Shown: positions 49,901-61,900 of the stretch, piece after piece
How the letters are laid out: each line of letters opens with the position of its first letter
Position numbering within the stretch: the first letter of the stretch is position 1
Assembly: GCA_008508345.1 (NCBI GenBank)
Contig: QNGE01000148.1
Location: forward strand, 220,740 to 284,739
DNA length: 64,000 nt
From: Paragonimus westermani
Lineage: Eukaryota > Platyhelminthes > Trematoda > Plagiorchiida > Troglotrematidae
Reading direction: 5' to 3'
Made by a program: the position numbers and the translations under genes
Notes under the pieces: model-generated
The model's database searches: none
Told to the model about the DNA's origin: nothing
The model's input: only the letters and a program-made list of their open reading frames with translations

Positions 49901-52900
49901 CACAATCTGCTACCAAACAACGTCCTTCTATCTCTAGGGTTGCCAACAGAAGCTTGGATTGAAGAAACTAGGTGGAATTAATGACCGCATCTGACTACTC
50001 TGGATTTTCCAGCGTGTCTGCATCTGGATGCAGACAACTGGGCCGATTACAGCAAAATGAAACTTATGTAGTAATTTAGTGCTGAGATCTACTTGCATTT
50101 CTTACGCAGCATTGTCACTAAATTTATGACATACGGTTTGCAAATAGTATTATCCTTACTCCATTACTCTGCTTATTTAGCCGAAATTACCTCAAAAACG
50201 TATATTCCACTGGAAGGAAATATCGTATCGGAGGCCTACGACCACAGGCACAGGGGCGAATCATGGTCAACTTATGCGGAACGTTGTGATGCTGTTACCG
50301 AATGCAAGGTTCGTGATTCAGAATGCTTTCGGGTGCAGGGTGTGGCTTGTTGTGTGTGTCCAGATCAGTATTACGGATCGGGAAATAAACAATGCTGGGC
50401 TGAAGGTAAGTAACAGTGAGTTACTGCGTGCTGTCTATGTTTCCAAATATTGGCTCATATTGTTTGCACGATCTCGATTAGAAGCCACATATTACATTGA
50501 CTTAGCAAGTTTTCTAAACCAGCAGGTAATCTCTGTTCATGAAAAATATAGAACTATGAGAACTTGAACTACATCTGTGCCAAACCAGTACAATATTTGA
50601 GACTTGGGTGCCGTAACGCTCAAAAAGTGACATAAAAACACATAAACAATTTTAATACATCAGTGCAGCGCAATTCCGTTTTGCACCACTTCTGATGGCG
50701 CTTCAAATGCGAATACGTCTTATCCATTGAAACTCAGCTTATAAACAGTTACACCCTTCGAAAAAACCTAATCCTTCGGCTCCGTGTCTCAAACTGACCA
50801 CCAGAATATCATTTTGATCAAGACGTACGCAGTACGAAATGCATACAATGCGGCAGGCGAACGGCTAGTGTCCGAGATGTGTTTGTTAATTATTAAATCT
50901 GCGAGCGAGGTTAGCATACGTGCTGTTATAGTTACTTGACTGGTTTGAAAAGTGCCAGTAAATCCTGTTTCCATTCATACCATGGTTCTATCGCAACTAG
51001 AAAGTTTGCTTCCAAAGTAGCTAGTTTTTGGCCCTCACTAAACAGACGGACTAACAAAATCTTACGTGTAAGGACAACGCAAATTGTGAATTTCTGCACT
51101 TCGCCATTTTTGGAAAAGGCTTTTATCATACCCTAACCACAGACTGCGGTTTCTGGAATGCCGTTTCCCAGAGCTATCTGGATACTTATTAATTTGAATT
51201 AAAAATGACCCACAATAGATTGCGGCTTCCGTATTCTCTTAGGTGTTCAGCTCGTCCGTTTCCAGTTTCCTTGGGTTGAACCCCGCCGATAGTACATGTA
51301 TATTTGCTATGGGTGAGTTATAAACAGCAGACACGCCTTTATAAGATAACCATGCTGATGACTGCTTCATTGATCTCAAACATGACATGACCGAATTATC
51401 CCACACTGGAGCTAGGCTACTTTCATCCGTAACTACTGCTCAGATTGCTTCAATACCTCCAGAAGGGACACAGTAACTTAGCCTTGCGACCTAATGGGGC
51501 TGAACGCTTTTATACGATAATTTAGTAGTTTTCAATAAAGTCAATGGTGAAGTGGTCGGCCTCGCTATCTCATGAAATTGTGACGGCTAACAACAGCGGA
51601 AATAGAGTCTACTGATGCATTTCAAAAATGGCTGACTAAAAGATCTATGAGAATGCAACCGCTGTGTACTGATTGCGTTGGGCGGGCCCTCAGAGTTGAC
51701 GTAATTTCCCATATGACGAAACTGCTCGGCCATCCGGAGTGTTGTCATCTCGAGTGGGAGCAGATGTACGCCAGCCAATTTTTACTTAGTTTTGCTTACT
51801 TTTCAACAAAGAAGCAAAGGCATCGTGCCTGACGTGTGCATATACTTCCAAATACCTCGAGTGTGTTGGCGCAGTTAATCGATCGACAGGGTGATAAGAC
51901 ACATCTCACATTGCTGCTGTGATAATCAGTGCAGTTCATTCTCAAAAACCACTAGCAAGCCCACCTGATGTAACGTGATTGCACTCGTGGTTCTTAAGGG
52001 GGAAGAATGTCCACTTCATGGGCGAGTGAAATGAGAGTGATATCGCTAGTTCAGATAGCACACAAGTCGGTTAAAAGTGTCAGGTAAGATGATGAGGCGT
52101 TTAACGTAGCATATCACATTCGTTTTTCTCCTGAGGCACCAAGTGCCAGTTGTGTGGTTTTGACGAAACTGTTTCCCATTAGTGATAGGAGACCTACTAG
52201 AAGGCTGCATGCCGTAGCGGATGAAGTAGGTATTTGTATGAGCTGTGCTTCAGGTATACATACTTCAGAGGCCCCTGTGTGCTGCCTATAACAGCCCGAT
52301 GCTTCTTTTTACCCGTGACATATTGGCGTCCATTTACCCGCGGATGAATTTGAAAACACTCAGGTGATTTTATTGGACATTAGTAGATATTCTTATAAAC
52401 GAATAGTTTGTTTCAACCTGTGCTGTTTCGTTCGAAATCAGCTGAATTTAGTCACGTGCCCGCCCAAAGTTCTATTAGTATTCAGCAGATCCGCTCAGTT
52501 TGTGAATGTTGCAATTTATTGACTATGCTTTTTCTGAAAACAAAAATTTCAACGTTCACTCGAATTATGCACATCTTCTTAATAACTTTCAAGGTGTTCA
52601 AGCGTGCTTTTGATTTTAATGAACCAGTTATTGTAATGGAATTTCATTTTCGCATACACATTTTATTCTGTTGGCATAGGTTATGTGTCAGGCGGGTCAG
52701 TGCTACTATTTCCAGCTACACCTCCCTGATGTTCATAGTCGTCGGATAACTTCTTGCAGTACTGTCTGCTCAAGGGATTTTTGCCCAGTTTTCCTCCAGA
52801 TGTAGACTTCACATGTATAATAAACTTTCCAAAGAATTGAAAACCACTTACCACTCTCTTTCGATAATGCTGAAAATGAGTGAACATCCGCAAAATCGCT

Positions 52901-55900
52901 GTGACTCACCAGTGGCTCTTGGTTTCAAGGCCGTCCGTTTAGATAAGTGCAGTTGCTTTCCATAAAATAGGAATTCGTACATATCTAGTCCACGATTCTA
53001 AAAAGCCCAGTCATTAAATGTAAGAAGGGCAGCTTTCACCTCCGTCCACTAGCACGGCGAAGTGGCACAGAACGCGGAAAAATAACCACTGTGTTTCCAC
53101 TTGCAGCTTGTGTTGCTATCGAAATCTATTCGGACGAAAATTATAGATGTGGTTACAAAGAACGCCAAAAGTTGCCAAGCAGTACGCTCACTTACATCTA
53201 CCGATTGCTTGCATAGTCTGATTTGGAAAGGTGCCTTTTGTCTTACAGTCATGGTGTCGATTTTTGGTCTACTAATTTTCCGAAATGTTCTGACTGTTTC
53301 TTGCGCTCCGATTGTTCGCACAGTGTTCACTGTGTTCGATCGCACCAATAATCACATATCGGCTTTCAGTCATCCTGTCGTAGAGCTGTCAGTGGATGCA
53401 TCCGACGTTGCCAAATAGTTTGAATTTATGTTTGCTGGTGCTTGCTACCTCTTTCAGCTGCAATCGCAACAACCATTCAAAGACCGTAACATAGTTTTAT
53501 CTGACAACTGTGGTATTTGTGATTACTTTACGTAACAGTGAAATTAGGACGCCGAAAAACGTCCGCCGAAAAGTCAAGGAGGACCGAGGTACTTGGTGTT
53601 TTTTAATATGGGCAGAATGGTTTTTGATACGCTGCAGGATATTTTAGTTGCTAGTGCATGGGTCCCCTATCAGTTGTTCTCTTGGCTGCACACAGGTATT
53701 GTGGGTTCATATGTGGTTGCGGGGCGATGAAGGTACTTGCTTTTGAGTTCCAGTCTATGCGAAAAGTTGTGATGGAAAGTTCGTAAGTTGAAGAAAAAGT
53801 GAATGCGAAATAAAAATTGAACCTAATGAAGCAGCTGACCGTAATCCTGTCAGCAAAGAACATTGAAACAGCATGTCGTCAAATATCAGGATTGCATGAC
53901 CTATGGGACTAGGATAGAAAATTGATTAAGAAAACTGTAACGCAGATTGTCTTTCTTGTAGGTGCGAATGGATTATTGTTCCAGAATTCTCAGCCAACTC
54001 ACTTGTGATCACAAAATTTGACAGTGCTTCCTGGTGTGAACAAATCCTGTATGTGGTGTGGCTCTGTCTGTAAAAACACCTGCTTATTCCATTATTCAGC
54101 TTCAGTGAGTGACCACTTAGAAGTTCTTTCTTATTTGGTGAGAGGAGGTATGCCAGTGGATGACCCAGGATGTGAAGTACTTCGCAGGTAAGGGTTAGGA
54201 CTCTCACGGAGTTTTTATAATTCATTGAGAATCAGCCCAAATCTGCCCGTCTTCCAGAGTAGGAGATGTTTATGAGCTCCATAATCATTCTGGTAGCCCG
54301 TCTCTACACATATTTTTCTCAGAAAAGGGCGACAGGCGTGTATGTTTGTTTCCGGGTGTGAGCGGATTATAGAGGCGAATAAAGCGAGAAACAGTTCGGA
54401 TTGGAGGGTTTCACAAATTCTTGTTAAGAGTTCCAGGGTTATCAGTGTCCTTTTAGTCATGATAGCAAAATTTGTAGACAAAACCTCTAGGACTTGTCGG
54501 TTCTGCGTTATCGGCTTAGAAAAGCATTGTTTATCTATCCTGGGTAGTACAAAAAAGAAAAGACTGAATAACAGACGTTTTAAAATGATTGAATGCGAAG
54601 CTGGCAAAGAAGTACTCTAACGGTTGTCCATCTAAACGTTCGGTCATCAAGGCCAAAGCTATTGAGTTTACGTAACAAAACGGAATGACCAGCTTTGTCA
54701 AGGAATTTTTAAAAGTCAAAGTAAATCAAGATTATGGTCGGCCATGCGTCGGTAGCCTTTGTCTGAAAGTCACGAGCAATCAACAGATTCGTGTCCTTAC
54801 GGAAGTCTTGTTGATATTTGGTGATACGTTTGAAGTCTTCGACAGTTACCGAGAGGACGTCATCTAACAAAACCTCGGTTACTTTAAAGACTACCGAAAG
54901 CAACCTTGTTGGTAGAGAGTTTGTCCAGTCATCCTTGTATCTATCATTAAAGATAAATATGGTTGTAAACGGTTTCCATGCTTTCGGTAAACTGTCATTT
55001 ACCGAGGCGAGATTAACAAGTATTACAACGGATTCTGCTAATTCGATGGTGTAGCTGGTCAAGACGACACAGAACCGAGTGAGCTAGTAGGTTATTTGGT
55101 TTGTTTCTCACCTTTTACACTGAAATTCCGAGTAAATTAGTTAATTTTCAGCCTACGGGTACACATTAGTGAAACACGGTTCGGATATTTCCTCAACGAT
55201 GAGCTGCCAGTGATCTTCTAGACTGTGTTCTAAAGGGGACAAGTCATTCAACCCTGCAAAATCTACAATGTGATAGGCTTCTCAACCTCTATTTTTAGAA
55301 TAAAATCTCTCACTACTAATGTTTAGGTATAACCTGGGGATGGTACTTTACGCATAGCTTTGTGTCGGGTCGTATCATCATCCGTGTCTGTGAAAAGGCT
55401 ACCTGTAAACAACAAGAATGAAGCAAGTTGGAAGTGGTGTTAAATACTTGCCAGACAGACTTCGGATAGTCTAGCTGCAGTCTTTAAGAACTAAAATACA
55501 GAACTACATCACTTCCTTTATCGATTTTTTTGTCACTGCGACACATCATCAAATTCGGAGTGAACAATTCGTCACCCAGCATTTCCTCTTTAAACCAAGT
55601 TTCTGTGATATATATAGTATGAATGCGACTCGTCGGGAATAGAGATCTCAAAACTAGTCCAGTTTATTAAAAAAAGCAACCGCTTTAGTGTAAAACATCA
55701 GCGCGCGGTTTCACTGCTTACGGTAAGCGTATCAGATGAATCTGTTTGAGAAAAATCGTCAACTGAGAGGGCCTAAGTTAGTGTACTATAATGTACATGA
55801 AGACCACCATCCCTTGTCACAGTGATGGAGTTTTACAATCAAGTTTCTGTCACGATATTGATTTCGACGGCTGAAAAGTCACTTCTGCATTGGATCGCAT

Positions 55901-58900
55901 CAACACCAGAGTTAAACGATAATAAGCTGGGTATTTTCAGACGTCTTGCATTCTTTGATTCATTCCACGCTGAACGCATTTATGCAGGGTGCCAACTTAG
56001 TACCATACTGACTTCAATGAAAGGTAGGAGAAGGGAAAGCTCTTGTAATCGTTCATGATGGAAATCCCCGAACTGTCCTGTTTTGGACTCAGCAGCAAAA
56101 ACAGTTCAAATGAAAGACTGATTTGGTAACGCTTCGCGTTATGAGCAGAATCTATCGTCCGTTCGGTCATCAATCCCACAAGTATCGCTTATGAGAAAAT
56201 TTTTCATGTAATTTCCTTGTAACAGGTTTTACACTTCGTTGGTGCTGATGGACTCAATCGATCTCGGATTTCCAGTCTACGCTGATTGTAACAGCAATGG
56301 CTTGGAATGTGGTTTTGTAGTTTTCCATGTTTACCCCCAATTCGACACTCATTGTCAGGTTTCGTCCTTGTTTAAACTCTTCAGACAGAAACAATCGAAA
56401 GAGGGTATCAAGTGACTTACTTGTTAGTGAATAGACTGTGTTTAATATAAAAACCATGTGTACTTGATACTTCTGAGTCATGATGCTTTCGCTTGCAGAT
56501 CAGGACTACCACTTCGTATTTCAAGGCAACCTGACAGCCAATTGGAACCAGGATAGTAACAATTTCAGACTGCCCATCTATTTGGACATTCAGAATGGTC
56601 GTTCGAAACGCAGTTCGAGTGGTGTTCGAGATGGACGGGTGGACGATCCAAATTATCAAACGGTTCGACTATTTACTCCAATGTTTCACATCTTAAACGC
56701 TCTGATAGCGACTTCATGCCGTAATGATTCCGCTAACAACGGAAATCGAGCGTTTAGTTTGTTTTCCTTGGGCGGTGGCTTTCGCACTTCGTTCAATTTG
56801 CAGTTCTTCTTCGATATTCAACACGTTGGTAAGCTAACTGTAAGTTCACGGTTCTCTCTCGACCGTGACTCGAGCCAAACTTATTCCCGGGGCACAATTC
56901 AGATGGACGTGACTAACACCGAGGGACCAATCAGTCTTATTAAACGTGCATATCGTGAGGCAAACAGTGTTACGGGAACGACTGATCGAAGTTACTACGC
57001 CTCCTATCGCTTAGATAACTATGGTCGCGTTATATTTCCGGAACATTTGGTCAAATTTGTGGCTGAAACGCGTGGCACCACTGGAGAAGAAGCCAAGATG
57101 GACGAAATGGATGTACGGTGGTCGGCGATTGCTGATATCACGGCCGGTTCCGGTGAGGACTCTACTGCAAACTGCCTGACACAGCGAGAAGGTCCTGTGC
57201 CTCGAGATCAGTCAACCTACATCCGCATGTTGGATAGGGGATACTGCGGTGAAGATTGTAGCTCGTCACAAAGTGGATGTAATTTGTTCTGCGTCGATAT
57301 TCCTCTGATTTCGGCACATGAACCAGGTGAGTTCGGGCACTTTTGGCCCAAAGGTTATTTCAGAAAGACGGTTAATTATTGACAAGCAACAAACGTGACA
57401 ACTTTATCTGACTTGTTTCACGTGTTGAACAAGCTAACTTGAGAAACTTGCAAACATGTTGTTAAAGCTGAGTTTATTCTGACAAGCCTCACAAACATCG
57501 GACAATAAAAGCGTTAGAGTGAGTTGAAAAGTCGGCTTGACCGTTTGTTAAACCACCATGACCCACAGTCACTTGTCGAAAATGTAACACGTAAGTTCTA
57601 GCTAAAATAATACTTTTAATAGTCGTATTATTCCAGTTGTCATGCACAAAGTAAGTTCAAAAATAAAGGTTGCTTGAAAAAAAAGGTTGTATTTTTCAGT
57701 CCCGATGGTTATAGATATATCCTGCGTCCGGTACTTTTGCATGACATTATCTATCCCCATTTGTTCCAGAATGATTTGTATGGAGTGGAGAGTAAACGTA
57801 GTTTTCAAGTTTTGCGTCAGCTGGAAATGTAACTAGTTCAAACGATGATGTTAACAGCCAAACCAGCAGTGAATACCAGAGCAATGAAGCGAAAGAAGTT
57901 GCTACCAGATTTTTACTGACCACCTCAAGGCGGAGTTTCGTTTTCCTTGGGGTAGTTGTTTTTTGTTACGTTGACCCGGCCGACGTTGTTCGCAAACCCA
58001 GTAAGTACTCCGAGACTAAATTATAAAACCACTTTGATATGTGGTCCGCTGAAAGTATTTTGAAAGATGTATTCTTACCGCTTCCACATCTGAAACCTAA
58101 CATATTCGATCGACATGTTCCACCCTCTTTAATCAAACTAGGTTGAATTCAAGCCATCTCGCTGTGACCACAAAACATCTCCGTTATGCGCTTGTCGACC
58201 GCTGCTCTTAGCGTAACCACATACTCAGGTGTAGAGTCTGTCCAACTTATTTCCGTATGTGTTTATGTTCTGATCTCTTGCCAGCCAACAGAACATTCCT
58301 GTAACGTTGGCGGTATTTGTCTGTTGAATAATTACGTTCTACCTTACACGTGACGTGAACAATTGTTAACAATAGTAAACCCACTTGGTTGAGTAGAGCA
58401 GAGATTTCACCCATCACACACGAGGGGATCACTGGTGACCGTTGACGGTTCGCGTTGCAAGCACTTCTCAGTTCACTTCTAACGGTACACTTTCAGATCA
58501 CGTGGTTTACACCGATTCTTGTCACCCTAGTTCACGTAGTTCCATTCAGATATTTTTTTGAAAACTGTGATATATGCCTGAACGATTGACTGCGTTCGAA
58601 TTGGCAGAAGTTACCTTTACACCACTCAATAACTCAGCCAGGGATAATAAATGTTCCCATTCGTGTGGTTCTGGTGGAGTCATTCAACGTAAGCTTTGAT
58701 TTTAACTCTGAAAAATACTGAATAAAACAAAAATAAGGCGTAGATTTTTGTGGAGAGACATTTTGTTTGTTTTTCTCATGCGATATCATTAACGATTTAG
58801 AAATGCGTAACTCTGGCAAGAATGAAACTTGAAACCGGCCGTCCGAAAAGCTGTGGGAATGCGCATTTTACGATCAATTGTGAATGATGTTCAATTTTTG

Positions 58901-61900
58901 CCATCCAAATCTTCTACTGCATATCAGTTTTCAGGCCTTATAGGTTTAGCTCATGTGGTCGAACAATGAAACGAACGAACGGCGCATGCATATATAGCAA
59001 CGTGGAGCCAACCGTTCTAGGTGTATGACAAAGACGGTAACTGCGTCATCATTTGTTGAGAGAGAGGGTGTGTAGCGCTTGATTAGAACTCTCCAGATAA
59101 TAGGACTAGCTTAGAGTTGGGATTGAGCAGTATGACTGCAAACAATGTGGCAGCGTCAATCACGCAACCTGCCTTGATTTAATGTTTGGCGATCAAACAC
59201 GCCGGATTTCTGTTTGGATGTTGAGAGGTCGATCTGTGTCGAATCATCACCTGGACTAATCACTCAGTATATGCTCCGTCACTCTGTGTCATATTTCAAA
59301 CTGTTTATTTCATTACGGCTGCAGGCAAACTGATATTTATTATGACGGGCAGAATCTTCTCAGAAAAAGAACGGCTACAGCAGTGGAGAGTAATCTTGTG
59401 AGTGAAAAGTATCGAACAAATTTCCATCACTGAACGAGTGTGATCACTTAATGACATCAGCTTGTGACTCACGTTGTTGGTATTGCAGTTTTTACCTACA
59501 GAAAGTTGATGAGGACCTGCTTCTTCGGTGCCCAATGTGGTCTAAAGTGAACTAATCAATTCCTTGTGTTGAATTTCGACGGGTTCGACGAGATACCTGT
59601 TCGCAGACAAGTCGTACTTCAGAAGCTCCTATTCACACTTTACTTAGTCTGTGGTGTACAGTTATTTTGTTCGATGGTGACGCTTTCGCTTGAAAGCACG
59701 TTTGTAAGCCATGAATTCGAGTGAACTGAATAGTGAGTACTGTCCAAGACAAACGACTTTCCACTAAACGGGCTGGCCATTCATACCATCCCAGAGCGTA
59801 TTAATGAGAACGTCTAAAAAGGTAATGAGTCATCTAACTATTTCTCATAGGTAACCGAGTGACCGTCGAGTGGAATTATACCGTGGATAAAAAATGACAC
59901 ACTGAACACAACTTGTCAGTAGTAAAGTGTCACAGACATACTGTTTGCTGAGCAAAGAATTGTCAACATTATCAGACAGTTGATCATTTATCTTTCCCAG
60001 AAAAATAGAGTCAGTGTGGGACCCATTGAACCGCCTATTACTACAACATCTCTTCTGTAAGTGGGTCCACCGAAAACGTTCCGAATATATTTCGTTGACA
60101 TCATAAAATCAACGGGCGTAAACGAAGATAAGCACATTTATATATATATATATGAATTTACACAAAAGTCAACAGCCTCACGAATAGCTAGTCAGCGGTG
60201 AGTTGACGCCAAATGAGTAGTGTATATGAAATCATAGTTGAAATGTTATTGAAAATAACACACAGTTCAAGGGCACCTCTCACAGAAGGGGAACTGGCAA
60301 GTTTACAGATAAGAACCAACCATTGAACTGGTTTGTAATGGACTGAAATATCTTTGGCAAAAGTAAGCTTCAAGAGAACATCGGTTTTATGTAGTTTGAC
60401 TACTCCATTCATTGTTTGTTTGCAGATCTCATTCGATTTCATTTTTTATACTCCCACTCGATTATACACACACGTAGTAAATGAATCTACAGCCTCCTTG
60501 GTACTAGTTTTTCTGCTGAAATGTTACTGTTCGGCGTGCTGTAAATTTTGAGCTTCCAGTTATCACCTTACACGGTGCAAATTTTCTTTGCGTACTCAAC
60601 TTTATTCAAGACTAAAATACCAACATCGTTATTTAGCTTCAGAAAAACCAGGCCCTCTGCCCATTTCAGTTGTTTGGTGATCTAATTATCAATAAAGCGC
60701 ATGCTTGGCGATAGAAACCAATGGAAAGTTGGACAAGTTCAGCTCAGAACCAGCTTACGATTTTTAGTGGGGTGATGGGACAGCTTCTATAACTGGTCTC
60801 ACAGACTTTCAAGCTGAACTTCCTTGGGCAGCTGACTGACATTTCTCGACGCAGTTTTATATTCAATTCTCAAGGAAGGTAACCTTAACTAGATGTGTCT
60901 GAATTGCTTATTTGGGGTAGTCACTTCATGCGTACCCACATGATGTTCGTAGTGTTCATTGTTTTGTAGCCATCCATCTACGCCTGTATAATTAAACGTT
61001 TCATATCAGTGACTAATAGGGACGATCGAAATGCTTACATCTTGTAATGTATGGTTTGTATCTGTTTTCATGAATTACAGATGACCTACTTTCTTTGACT
61101 GCAGTCCATCCTTAGTCCTTATTCCACCGATCCGTTCAGGCAGTGTCCAGATCACTGTTCACGTGTATGAGTTGTGTTCACACCATTCTATCAACTGTTC
61201 ACATTTTTCTCTAAATTTATGAACTACACACTTTTGTGTTTAAAAGATGAACCTAATTAGTGTCCATGGTCTGGTCATACGATTTTGTTGCGTACATCTT
61301 TGTGACATTTTCAATAACTCAAACAAAACTAGGCTGGCAAAAAGCATTCCATCATTATGAAGTCATCTTCGCTGGTTAGGCCCAATAAATAGGTATACCA
61401 TGACCTATGGTAGAAACGTTCTTTCTGTGCTAGCATGCTTAATAAAAAGGTGATAGAAATTAACGGAAAGTTAGAATCGAGTGTTTTGCGCTCGTCTGTT
61501 TGCTGTGTTGACGAGACCATATTCTATCTGTGAACCTAGTATTTAGAACTGCAGCTGCTTTTGCAACCGGACATAACGCACATGTAGATAGGAATAATTT
61601 TGAAATGTTAAAGCTTACTTTTATTATTAATGTATTTCATACCAAGTTTGAGTTGTTTGCTTTGGACAGAGTGCGTCTTCTTTATTGGAAATTTCCAGAC
61701 AAATTTTGCGTAGCATATGACTTCTGACTACTCACTTATTCAACACTCCCCAGTTTTTCGGACAAATTACCAAACAAAAATTTGACCAGTGCACTTGGTC
61801 AAAGAATTTAATAAAATGTAAACAAGACCTAGCTACCACATGCTTGATGCCAGGTGAAACCTTACGTTATCATATATGATTGACATTTCTATCACTCTGC

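Larger units (their letters stand above)
42589..50180 (+). other. intron 5 (7.6 kb)
   Basis: From GTGAGT to TTACTCTGCTTATTTAG. It carries the hammerhead candidate at 44128-44234, a Penelope-like RT/nuclease relic at 48018-49093 (both in the sense strand) and a (CAA)n run at 49555-49572. The rest has no recognisable content. Confidence 0.7.

Noticed and set aside
53530..53580. A repeated GCCGAAAA(A)GTC-like motif (53543-53570), suspected small structured RNA or tandem repeat.
   Set aside because: Only two imperfect units and no extended pairing.
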